Assembly (NCBI RefSeq): GCF_000170895.1
Contig: NZ_ABCS01000010.1
Location: forward strand, 90,190-154,189
Reading direction: 5' to 3'
From: Plesiocystis pacifica SIR-1
GTDB taxonomy: Bacteria; Myxococcota_A; Polyangia; Nannocystales; Nannocystaceae
DNA length: 64,000 bases
Position numbers and translations under genes: made by a program. Position 1 is the stretch's first letter; every line of letters begins with the position of its first letter. Positions 34,363 through 41,926 of the stretch are shown one piece after another. The notes beneath the pieces were generated by a model. It searched no databases. It was not told where the DNA came from and saw only the letters and a list, made by a program, of their open reading frames with translations.

Positions 34363-35523
34363 CTAGCCGTTGCTCTTCTTCTTGTCCTTGTCCGAGGGCG
34401 TCCTCAGCAGGCGCTCTCGGACCCGCGAGTGCTGGCGCATCTTGTAGGCCGCGTGGGAGGCCTCGCCCTGCTCGTTGGTCTTGGCCGTCTCGGCGTCGAT
34501 GAGCTGGAACTCGACGAGCACGAAGACCACGTTTCCGCGGCCGCCCTCGGCGTTCGGGTCGATCTTTTCGTCGACGCGCACGGGCAGGTCGGCGATGAAG
34601 TTGAGCATGCGGAAGTTGGCGCCCGAGAACTCGTTTTGGTCGGCGGCGCGGCCCTCCGAGGTGGCCAGCGGGCTCGGGCTGATCTCGCGGAGCACCCGGG
34701 TGTCGACCAGGGTGTTCACGGTCTGCCCCGGGACCACGTAGTTGAAGGGAATCAGCCGGCGCAGCATCAGCTTGAGGGTCGGGAGCACGTCGTCGCGCTC
34801 GTGGACGATCAGCCGAAAGCGCAGGCGGTCGAACACCCGCGCGGCCGAGGTCTCGCGCTTGACCAGCATCTTGGTCAGCAGCGAGTCCTGGGTCTTGCGC
34901 GACCACTGGAACTCGAGCACCGGCGCGCCGAGGGCCCGGAGCTGATCGAAGACCTCGAGCACGCTCTGCTCGACGCTCTCGAACAAGGCCGCGTCCGAGA
35001 GGGCCAGGCGCGTGCGCAGCTCTCGGGCGTCGAGGTGATAGAGGATGTGCATCACCTTGAGCAGGGTGCAGGCGTTGCGCTGCTGCTTGCGAGTCCCACG
35101 CTTGCCCGAGGCCATCAGCGGCAACTCGATGAAGGGCGCGGACTCGGCCACGACCTCGTCGACGTGCAGCTTGAGCACGCGCCGGGTGTACTCGGCGGCC
35201 TCGCGGCGCAGGGTCTCGACGCGCTCGCGGTCGTCGGCGTTGTCCCAGTCGAGGCTGTTGAGAGCCAGCAGGCGCTTGGAGTCCTCCTCGTCGTGGAAGT
35301 CGAGGCGGTACCAGTCGACGACGGACTCGCCGCGCAGCAGCAGGCGCAGCTCGTTGGCGTCCTGAGCCGTGAGACCCTTGGTCCCCGGGTTCCTCGCCAG
35401 GGGCTCGTGGCCTTGGCGCAAGATTTCGGACACGCGGAAGGCCCCGCTGGTGCGCGCGCTCGGTCCCGTGGGGGCGCCGCTCTCGAGGTCGAGGTCCGAC
35501 ACGTCTGATTGCGGCTCGCTCAT
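34363..35523 (-). CDS. TIGR04552-like conserved myxobacterial protein
   Basis: This 386-residue cytosolic protein is of a type I associate with TIGR04552, a family described mainly from myxobacteria without known function; the match is from memory of the pattern. The middle carries SAARVFDRLRFRLIVHERDD, followed by a Tyr/Pro-rich stretch, which resembles the synthetase region of RelA/SpoT-like nucleotidyltransferases. Whether catalytic residues are kept is uncertain. The C-terminus is basic (KDKKKS). The start at 35523 is the ATG at the head of the frame. It could lie in one transcript with the acyl-CoA ligase. Confidence 0.6.
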   Translation of the reverse strand: MSEPQSDVSDLDLESGAPTGPSARTSGAFRVSEILRQGHEPLARNPGTKGLTAQDANELRLLLRGESVVDWYRLDFHDEEDSKRLLALNSLDWDNADDRERVETLRREAAEYTRRVLKLHVDEVVAESAPFIELPLMASGKRGTRKQQRNACTLLKVMHILYHLDARELRTRLALSDAALFESVEQSVLEVFDQLRALGAPVLEFQWSRKTQDSLLTKMLVKRETSAARVFDRLRFRLIVHERDDVLPTLKLMLRRLIPFNYVVPGQTVNTLVDTRVLREISPSPLATSEGRAADQNEFSGANFRMLNFIADLPVRVDEKIDPNAEGGRGNVVFVLVEFQLIDAETAKTNEQGEASHAAYKMRQHSRVRERLLRTPSDKDKKKSNG

Positions 35524-35707
35524 GACTGGGTCGACTGCAAGTTCGTCGAGGTTAGCCTGGTAAGCCGCGTCACGAACCGTCCATCGGATCGGTTCGGAAG
35601 GAATTTTCGGTTCGTTCGCCGCTTTTGCGGCTGGATGCGGTGGAGGCTGGGCAGACCGGCCGATAGGTCAGCGATCCTTCGGGGTCCGCCCGCCTCGCGC
35701 GTCCGGT

Positions 35708-35812
35708 TCAGGCGCTCGGCTCGGCGGCCTTGCGGGTAAAGCGCATGGTGCCGACGAGGAGGCCGATGGAAATGAGGGCGGCGGTGATGTTTCCGATCGT
35801 AGCGAGGAGCAT
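35708..35812 (-). CDS. Very short single-span membrane protein (34 residues)
   Basis: An ATG at 35812 opens a 34-residue frame. It encodes MLLATIGNITAALISIGLLV, then GTMRFTRKAAEPSA and a TGA stop. The first 22 residues are a hydrophobic helix with polar Asn and Thr, and the tail is basic, so the topology would be N-out, C-in. A purine-rich GAGAAGAGAAG sequence precedes the ATG, a plausible ribosome-binding site. The frame shows helix composition unlike the random GC-rich shadows around it. Such mini-proteins often regulate membrane complexes. Homologues are needed for proof. Confidence 0.45.
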   Translation of the reverse strand: MLLATIGNITAALISIGLLVGTMRFTRKAAEPSA

Positions 35813-36219
35813 CGTCTTCTCTTCTCTCCCACAGGGGGTGCTGGAGTGGGGTGCACCTGTGAGCTACCACAGTGTGCATGTTGGACCTACAAAGTGGCAG
35901 ATGTAGGCGCTCCCCTCTGAGAGGGTTGGTCCGAGCGCGTTGCCGAGGTCCCAGGCGAAGTCGAAGTGAAGGTCAAGGCCTCGAAGATCGAGGTTCTTTA
36001 GGGGGGTAATCGCGTTCTCGAGCCGACATCGCTGGTCCCGTCTCGAACACGCGCGGCGCCATCTAGCACATTCCTTCAGCTGCGAAAAGATGCGCGCACT
36101 GACGTAGGGAGGTGGGAAAGAGGAGGGTTCACACGGTTGTGTCAATGCGATATTTGCGCCATCTGACGGCCAAAGCGTGCAGGCTTGTATCCCCAGCATC
36201 CACTGGGTATTGGACCTGT
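35813..36219. other. Long intergenic stretch of lower GC
   Basis: About 400 bases separate the tiny gene from the PNGase F-like gene. The base composition is lower in GC than the flanks. A minus-strand frame (35864-36244) includes AITPLKNLDLRGLDLHFDF, but it overlaps the start of the next real gene and shows no known domain. I see no repeat or hairpin of note. It may be the promoter region for the plus-strand lipoprotein or hold a gene remnant. Confidence 0.4.
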
Positions 36220-37929
36220 ATGCGGTCCTTTGAAGCTTTTTCACGCTTTGTGCCTTTCTCGACCTTTGCGCTGTTCTTGGCTGTGGGCGCCGGGGCGGGG
36301 TGCAAGGGCGAGACGGAGGACGAGGGGGGCGACGAGGCCGCGAGCGAGGAGTCGGGCACCGAGGACACGGAGACGGACACGGGCGAGGAGTCCGACACTG
36401 GGGAGCCCCCGGAGACGGGTCCTTGCTTCGACGGCCTCGAGCGCTGGGAGTGGGACGCGTCGGCCGATCACATCGGCTACGACCTGCCGGCGACGGACTT
36501 CACCGTCGAGACCCTGCGCGGGCCCAAGACCTTCTCCGAGATCTGGAACGGCTGCGACAACCACGTGTTCGTCATGTACTCGGCGAACTGGTGGTCGACG
36601 CCCATCGAGCCGCTGATCGACGACGCGGCCGAGAACACCCACTTTTGGTTCGTCGTGCCCAGCGACTCGGCGGACTTCGACAACGACATGCGCGCGGCCC
36701 TGGTCGGGCAGATCGCCCAGCGCGTGGAGGGCCACCTCGAGAGCCTGGGCCCCGAGGTGCAGGCGGCCAAGACCGACACCTTCCACTACGTCATCGACTC
36801 GGGCCTCGACATCCCGGCGGTCCAGGGGATCTTGGCGACCAACCCCAACGAGGAGCACTTCACCATCGGGCGCCACCAGAAGATCTGGGAGGGCCACAAC
36901 GTGGCCGTGGCCGCGAGCGGCTCGTGGATTCCGCTGCTCGAGCAGACCCGCTGGTGGTCGCGCTACATCAACTACTGGTACGGCCTCGAGGCCGAGCTCG
37001 CCGAGGAGGCCGAGAGCCCCGACGTGCTCGTGCACCGGGTCGCCGACGCCGTCGAGATCAAGGGCGGGGAGCCCTACACCTGGACCTTGCCGGACGCGGC
37101 GACCATGGCCGAGTACGATCGCCTCGAGGTCGACATGTTCATCGACTGCCCCGGCGTGGGCCACCCCTACGTCGCGACCTGCGGCGAGTGGGACACGGTC
37201 GGCTCGATCTTCCTGTGCGAGGACGCCGAGTGCGAGGGGGACCGGCGCCGGGTCATCAAGTGGATCACGCCCTACAGCGCGCCCGGGCGCTGGGTCATCG
37301 ACATCACCCCGGAGCTGCTCGAGCTCGCCGCGGGCGGGGAGCTGACCTTCATCAGCGCCCACGGCGACAACAACGTCGGCCAGTACACCTACCGCTACAC
37401 CGTGGACTTTCGCTTCTCCAAGGCCGAGGACGGCCTGCGGCCCATCGGCAAGGCCGAGCTGATCCCCCGGGGCGGCTACGGCTGGAACGAGAACTACCAC
37501 GCCAACTGGCCCGAGGGCTTCAGCTTCACCGCCCCCGAGGGCACCCAGCGGACCGAGCTCTACGCCCGCATCTCGGGCCACGGCGCCGTCGAGGGCAGCC
37601 AGTGCGCCGAGTTCTGCTCCTTCACCCACGAGTTCAGCGTCAACGGCACGCCCTTCGCCCACCAGTACGTGCAGGAGAACGTCGACCGCTGCGCCATGCT
37701 CACCGACGAGGGCGTGACCCCGAACCAGGGCGGGACTTGGTTCTACGATCGCTCGAGCTGGTGCCCGGGCTGGGTCATCGAGGAGTGGCGCGAGGACCTG
37801 AGCTCGGCCGTGGAGGTGGGCGCCGAGAACTCCGTCGCCTACGACAGCTGGTGGGGCATCAACAACCCCACGCCGCCGCCCGGGGGCAACATGGACGCCC
37901 GGGTCGAGGTCGTGTTCTACGGCGAGTGA
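36220..37929 (+). CDS. PNGase F-like secreted lipoprotein
   Basis: This 569-residue protein has a signal sequence whose lipobox ends VGAGAGC, then an acidic Glu/Asp/Thr linker. The C-terminal half resembles the peptide-N-glycosidase F beta-sandwich: QCAEFCSFTHEFSVNGTPF, then a late segment with DRSSWCPGWVIEEWR, including the paired cysteines and Trp-Cys-Pro-Gly signature of the family. PNGase F removes N-linked glycans from proteins. The N-terminal half (residues ~50-300) is an additional domain of unknown type. It would act on the cell surface or after release, perhaps in predation or glycoprotein use. Catalytic acid residues could not be confirmed by eye. Confidence 0.75.
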   Translation: MRSFEAFSRFVPFSTFALFLAVGAGAGCKGETEDEGGDEAASEESGTEDTETDTGEESDTGEPPETGPCFDGLERWEWDASADHIGYDLPATDFTVETLRGPKTFSEIWNGCDNHVFVMYSANWWSTPIEPLIDDAAENTHFWFVVPSDSADFDNDMRAALVGQIAQRVEGHLESLGPEVQAAKTDTFHYVIDSGLDIPAVQGILATNPNEEHFTIGRHQKIWEGHNVAVAASGSWIPLLEQTRWWSRYINYWYGLEAELAEEAESPDVLVHRVADAVEIKGGEPYTWTLPDAATMAEYDRLEVDMFIDCPGVGHPYVATCGEWDTVGSIFLCEDAECEGDRRRVIKWITPYSAPGRWVIDITPELLELAAGGELTFISAHGDNNVGQYTYRYTVDFRFSKAEDGLRPIGKAELIPRGGYGWNENYHANWPEGFSFTAPEGTQRTELYARISGHGAVEGSQCAEFCSFTHEFSVNGTPFAHQYVQENVDRCAMLTDEGVTPNQGGTWFYDRSSWCPGWVIEEWREDLSSAVEVGAENSVAYDSWWGINNPTPPPGGNMDARVEVVFYGE

Positions 37930-37930
37930 A

Positions 37931-37987
37931 GGCCCTGTCCATCTTAGCCGTCGTGGACGACGCCACGCCCCACGTCCACGGTCAACG
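37931..37987 (+). repeat. Partial copy (C) of the double-hairpin dispersed repeat
   Basis: Directly after the TGA of the PNGase F-like gene comes CCCTGTCCATCTTAGCC, then GTCGTGGACGACGCCACGCC and CCACGTCCACG. This is the second hairpin of the element (arms 37950-37959 and 37973-37980) with a shortened loop. The first hairpin is missing and the coding region begins in its place. Confidence 0.65.
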
Positions 37988-37993
37988 AATCCA

Positions 37994-38013
37994 CGCCCCC
38001 GCAAGCGGGGGCG
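37994..38013. terminator. GC-rich hairpin between convergent genes
   Basis: CGCCCCCG and CGGGGGCG pair around a CAAG loop. The hairpin lies 65 bases after the PNGase F-like gene and 110 bases beyond the stop of the convergent DUF4215 gene. It has no T-run, so a bidirectional terminator role is inferred from position. Confidence 0.4.
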
Positions 38014-38122
38014 ACCACGAGCCTTCTCCAAGGCACGAACTTCATTGCCCACCAAGCCAAAGCGGAGGAGCGGAGCGACGAAGCGCCCCCGGTGCCAAGC
38101 GGCTGTGGGGGCAAAACAGGGC

Positions 38123-39202
38123 TCACTGGCCGTCCGAGGGGTTCGTGCAGTAGCGCAGGTTGCAAGCCGGCGCGTCCGGCAGGTTGACCAGGTAGCGGTG
38201 CTTGCACGCGACGATCTCGACCTCGACGCTGGTCTCGCACTCGACGGCGGGGTCGGGGTCGTTGACGCCGTCCTCGAGGCCAAAGCAGATCGTGCGGGTG
38301 ACGACGCCGTCGGGGGGCGAGGGGTGGTAGCCGTCGAGCCAGCCGCCCTTTTCACCGCCGCAGCCGGAGTAGGAGGGGGAGGTCGCGAGCCGATCCCACT
38401 CGTCGAAGTCGTACCAGCCCGGGCCGACCCAGTCCGGGCTCTGGTTGGCGACGCCGGCCTGGTCGCACAGCTCGTCGTCGAGCCCGTCGTCCCAGTAGGC
38501 GCGGTCCCACTCGTGGAGATCGGGGTAGTCCTCGCCCTCGCACAGCGGGTGGTAGTTGTAGTCGCAGTCGTTTTGGCAGACGTCGTCGTCGATGCCGTTG
38601 GCGTCGTCGCAGTCCTCGTGGTCGTACCAGACGAAGCCGTCGCCGCAGGTCGCGAGCTTGCACGTCCCGGGGCAGTAGTCGTTGTCCTTGTCGTCGCCGT
38701 CGTCGCACTCTTCGCCCGCGGCCGCGTTGACGTGGGCGTCTCCGCAGACCGGCAAGGTGCAGTCGTCGTCGCACTCGGGGGTGTCGAAGACCCCGCCGTC
38801 GCACTCCTCGCCCAGGCCCACGATGCCGTCGCCGCAGGTCCCCAAGCTGCAGTCGCTCTGGCAGCCGTCGTCGTCGACGGTGTTGCCGTCGTCGCAGGCT
38901 TCGACGCCGAGCTGGACGAAGCCGTCGCCGCAGGTCGCTGTGGCGCAGGTGCTCGTGCACGCGCCCTGGTCGCTGTTCTCGGCCCCGAGGTCGCAGCTCT
39001 CGCTACCTTCGACCACGCCGTCGCCGCACACCGGGCCGCTCTCGGCTTCGGCCTCGCCGGTCTCGGCCGCGACGAGCTCGGTGGTGTCCGCCTCGTCGCC
39101 GAGGCCTTCGCCTCTACACCCCGCGCCAAGGCCCGCTCCGAGCCCGATCACGAGCGCCAGCACCAGCGGCGCGTGCGCGCGAGGGGGCTGGACGGCCAAC
39201 AC
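38123..39202 (-). CDS. DUF4215 cysteine-rich repeat lipoprotein
   Basis: This 359-residue protein has a signal peptide with lipobox LGAGC, then about five DUF4215 / Myxococcus cysteine-rich repeats. Each has the form CGDGxVxxGEECDDGN..DDDGCxxxC (for example CGDGFVQLGVEACDDGN). These repeats bind calcium or form disulfide-locked rods in secreted proteins of Deltaproteobacteria. The C-terminal 130 residues form a separate Trp/Tyr-rich domain with paired cysteines. The GTG start (39202) sits within a perfect ten-base hairpin, which may limit translation. It is probably anchored to the outer surface. Confidence 0.8.
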   Translation of the reverse strand: MLAVQPPRAHAPLVLALVIGLGAGLGAGCRGEGLGDEADTTELVAAETGEAEAESGPVCGDGVVEGSESCDLGAENSDQGACTSTCATATCGDGFVQLGVEACDDGNTVDDDGCQSDCSLGTCGDGIVGLGEECDGGVFDTPECDDDCTLPVCGDAHVNAAAGEECDDGDDKDNDYCPGTCKLATCGDGFVWYDHEDCDDANGIDDDVCQNDCDYNYHPLCEGEDYPDLHEWDRAYWDDGLDDELCDQAGVANQSPDWVGPGWYDFDEWDRLATSPSYSGCGGEKGGWLDGYHPSPPDGVVTRTICFGLEDGVNDPDPAVECETSVEVEIVACKHRYLVNLPDAPACNLRYCTNPSDGQ

Positions 39203-39230
39203 CCGCGGAGCATAGCGCAGCCGCGGGTGT
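39199..39230. promoter_or_regulatory. Perfect hairpin covering the start of the DUF4215 gene
   Basis: ACACCCGCGG and CCGCGGGTGT (39199-39208 and 39221-39230) form a perfect ten-base stem with a twelve-base loop. On the minus strand the right arm ends in the GTG start codon. It also lies 60 bases after the stop of the upstream amidohydrolase gene, so a terminator function is equally possible. Confidence 0.4.
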
Positions 39231-39293
39231 CGGGCCCGTCCCGGCTCGATTCCGTATCGATGGACTCGCGGGGCGGGGTCGGGTTTTGCCCAA

Positions 39294-41876
39294 TCAGAAG
39301 GGCTGGCAGTCGGCCTGGCCGAAGTCGGCGGCGGAGCGGGGCAGGATCTTCGAGTTGCTGAAGCTATAGCCGAGCACGCCGGTGATCGAGGTGAAGCTCG
39401 AGCCCTCGGGGCACATGTTGTCGATGTCGTTGAACATGAAGTCGTCGACGCGCAGGTCCCCGGTCACGGCGAACTCGTCGTAGTCGTCGGGGGCGTCGGC
39501 GTTGAGGGTGGTGATCTGCACGTCCTCGACGGTGATGAACACGCCCTCGTAGGCCTCGGCCATGGCCCCGTTGGTGGACACCGCGGCCGGGTCGACGAGC
39601 GCGGGCCCGAAGGGCAGCTCGCCCGGGGTCTGGGCGTCCTCGATGATGTTCGCGGCGCCGACGATCTCGGTCAGCCCGAAGTACTCCTCGACGGAGCCAG
39701 AGACCTCGATCACGTCGCCGACGTCGAGGCCGTTGGGGTTGCCCTGGGTGTAGACGACGATGCCGGTCCACGGCTCGCCGGTGCCGGTCTCGGCGTAGAA
39801 GCCGTTGCCGTCGGGGTAGATGGCGGTGACGGTCAGCCCGGTGACGTAGACCTGCGAGCCCTCGGGGACATGGTTGGGGTCGTCCTCGTTTTGGATCGCC
39901 TCGACGGTCACGGCGCAGGCGAGCAGGCCGGGGTTGGGGTCGGCGCAGTCGTCACACACGTCGCCGTGGCCGTCGCCGTCGGCGTCCTCCTGGCCCGGGT
40001 TGGCGTCCCAGGGGCAGTTGTCGTCGCCGTTGGGGATGCCGTCGCCGTCGAGGTCGTTGGCGTCGCCGGGGGTGCAGCTGTCGGTGGCGTCGAAGGGGCA
40101 GGGGTCGCACACGTCGCCCAGATCGTCGGCGTCGGCGTCCATCTGCTCGTCGAAGTAGGGCATGCCGATGTTCATGAACACCGGGTTGAACACCTCGGGG
40201 CAGTTGTCGACGTCGTTGGCCACGCCGTCGCCGTCGAGGTCGTCGGCGCTGGTCGTGCCGTCGTAGTCGCTGTCCATGCGCGAGGGCACGCAGGTCGGCT
40301 CGTCCTCGGGCTCGCCGCAGTAGAACAGCGGGTAGGTCACGGACGACTGGATCTCGGCGAGGCTCGAGCTGGTGTCCTCGGACACGCACGCGCGCTTGGC
40401 CACGCCGCACACGTCGAGGGCCTCGCAGCCCTGGCCGCCGATGGCCGTCGAGGCCAGGAGCTCGTCGTCGCCGTAGAGCGGGGTGCCGCCGCGCATGACC
40501 AGGGCGACGTACTGCTCGTGGGACTCGATCACCGCGCGGTGCGGGTCGGCGCCGTTGCGGGCGAAGATCGCGATGTCGGCGACGTAGCCCGGCTTGAGCA
40601 TGCCGACGCCGGCCTCGCCGCCGATGGCGAAGGCGCCGTTGGTCGTCGCCATGCGCCACTGCTCCTCGTCGGTGAAGTAGTCGCCGTAGTGGTTGGTGTC
40701 GAGGTAGTCGATGCAGGCCAGCTCGCGCAGCAGGTTCATGGACCCGGAGGGGATCCAGTCCGTGCCCACGGCCAGCTGGACGCCCATGGCGTCCATCAAG
40801 GTCGCCGGCGCGGTCGCGCCGTAGAGCACCACGTTCGAGCGCGCCGACCACGAGAGCTTGGCCTGGGCGTTGGCGAGGACCTGGACGTCGTCGGCGGTCA
40901 CGCCCACGGCGTGAACCACCGCGGTCTGGGACTCGATGACGTCGAGCTGGCCCTGGGAGGTGCAGGTGAACTCGTTCTTGGCGTTTTGGTCGATGCCCTC
41001 GGCGATGTGCGGCAGGTAGGCGTCGAGGGAGTCGATGTCCCCGGCCTCCGTGGGGTTGTTGCCGTAGTTGCAGTTGTTGGTCTGCTGGATGCCGCTGGCG
41101 TCGTTGAGCGGGAAGGTGTCCGTGTCGACGGGCTGGATGCCCAGGCCCTCGAGGTCGTTGGCGTTGTCGACGTTGCGCAGCAGGCCGAAGCGGCCGCCGG
41201 CGCTGGCCGTCGAGGTCGCGCCGCCCATCACGAAGCGCAGCTCGGCGCCGAGGACTTCCTCCGTGGACGCGCCGCCGCTGTAGGGCAGGGCCTGGAAGCC
41301 GTTGATGCCCTCGCGCCAGTCGTGGCGGTGCCAGTAGCGGTCGGGGCCCTCGCCGATGGGCCAGTTGTTGGAGAAGGTGATGTGGTCGTGGGTGTTGATC
41401 AGGCCCGGGCTGACGGAGGCGTCGGGGCAGGTGATGATCGCGTCGGCCGGGCCGCAGCAGTCGTCGCCCACGCAGGTGATGACGCCGTTTTCGATCCACA
41501 CCGCGCCGTCTTCGTAGACCGTGCCGGGGGCCAGGATGTCGCCGCGGATCAGCAGGCTGCCGCCGGCCGTGCCCTCGGCGATGCAGGTCTCGCCGTTGGG
41601 GTTGTCGGGCAGGGGCTCGCAGGACTCGCCGCCGCCGGTGGTGCCCTCGGTGGTCTCGGACTCGGTGTCCGTCTCGGTCTCGGTGTCCGTCTCGGTGCCG
41701 GTGTCGGTCCCCGTCTCGGTGCCGGTGTCCGTGTCATCCGTGGTCGTGTCCGTGTCGCCGATCTCGTCGTCGCCGGGGTCGGTGCTGTCGTCGCCGCAGG
41801 CCGTCAGGCTCGTCAGCGCGAGCAGGCAGGTGAGGCTCAGGGGGAGGGTGATGCCGGACGGACAGGGCTTGTGCAT
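39294..41876 (-). CDS. Lipoprotein amidohydrolase with thrombospondin type 3 and OB-fold modules
   Basis: This 860-residue mosaic lipoprotein has the lipobox LTAC in TSLTACGDD and a linker of repeated Thr-Asp-Thr/Glu. Residues ~105-460 form an amidohydrolase-like domain with the metal motif INTHDHITFSN, the later VVHAVGV and AVGTDWIPSG segments and NGAFAIGGEAGVGML. Next comes a calcium-binding thrombospondin type 3 region (DLDGDGVANDVDNCP and DADGDGHGDVCDDC). The last ~180 residues are an OB-fold-like module nearly matching one in a neighbouring gene. It is a secreted hydrolase on the cell surface; the substrate is unknown. The ATG at 41876 gives a normal signal peptide. Confidence 0.8.
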   Translation of the reverse strand: MHKPCPSGITLPLSLTCLLALTSLTACGDDSTDPGDDEIGDTDTTTDDTDTGTETGTDTGTETDTETETDTESETTEGTTGGGESCEPLPDNPNGETCIAEGTAGGSLLIRGDILAPGTVYEDGAVWIENGVITCVGDDCCGPADAIITCPDASVSPGLINTHDHITFSNNWPIGEGPDRYWHRHDWREGINGFQALPYSGGASTEEVLGAELRFVMGGATSTASAGGRFGLLRNVDNANDLEGLGIQPVDTDTFPLNDASGIQQTNNCNYGNNPTEAGDIDSLDAYLPHIAEGIDQNAKNEFTCTSQGQLDVIESQTAVVHAVGVTADDVQVLANAQAKLSWSARSNVVLYGATAPATLMDAMGVQLAVGTDWIPSGSMNLLRELACIDYLDTNHYGDYFTDEEQWRMATTNGAFAIGGEAGVGMLKPGYVADIAIFARNGADPHRAVIESHEQYVALVMRGGTPLYGDDELLASTAIGGQGCEALDVCGVAKRACVSEDTSSSLAEIQSSVTYPLFYCGEPEDEPTCVPSRMDSDYDGTTSADDLDGDGVANDVDNCPEVFNPVFMNIGMPYFDEQMDADADDLGDVCDPCPFDATDSCTPGDANDLDGDGIPNGDDNCPWDANPGQEDADGDGHGDVCDDCADPNPGLLACAVTVEAIQNEDDPNHVPEGSQVYVTGLTVTAIYPDGNGFYAETGTGEPWTGIVVYTQGNPNGLDVGDVIEVSGSVEEYFGLTEIVGAANIIEDAQTPGELPFGPALVDPAAVSTNGAMAEAYEGVFITVEDVQITTLNADAPDDYDEFAVTGDLRVDDFMFNDIDNMCPEGSSFTSITGVLGYSFSNSKILPRSAADFGQADCQPF

Positions 41877-41926
41877 GGTTGGGCTCGAGTCAGCTTGGGG
41901 AGGAAAAACAAACAAAGAGGAGGAGA

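Noticed and set aside
35864..36244. A 126-codon minus-strand frame before the PNGase F-like gene
   Set aside because: It overlaps the start of the supported gene and lacks any recognisable domain. The leucine pattern in its middle is too short to call.
38660..39100. Tandem DNA repeat or CRISPR-like array in the DUF4215 gene
   Set aside because: The regular cysteine and GTCGTCG-type patterns are codons of the protein repeats, with variable spacing and no palindromic repeat units.
41630..41770. Minisatellite in the amidohydrolase gene
   Set aside because: The GTCTCGGTGTCCGT-type repetition encodes the Thr/Asp/Glu linker after the lipobox. It is low-complexity coding sequence, not a separate element.
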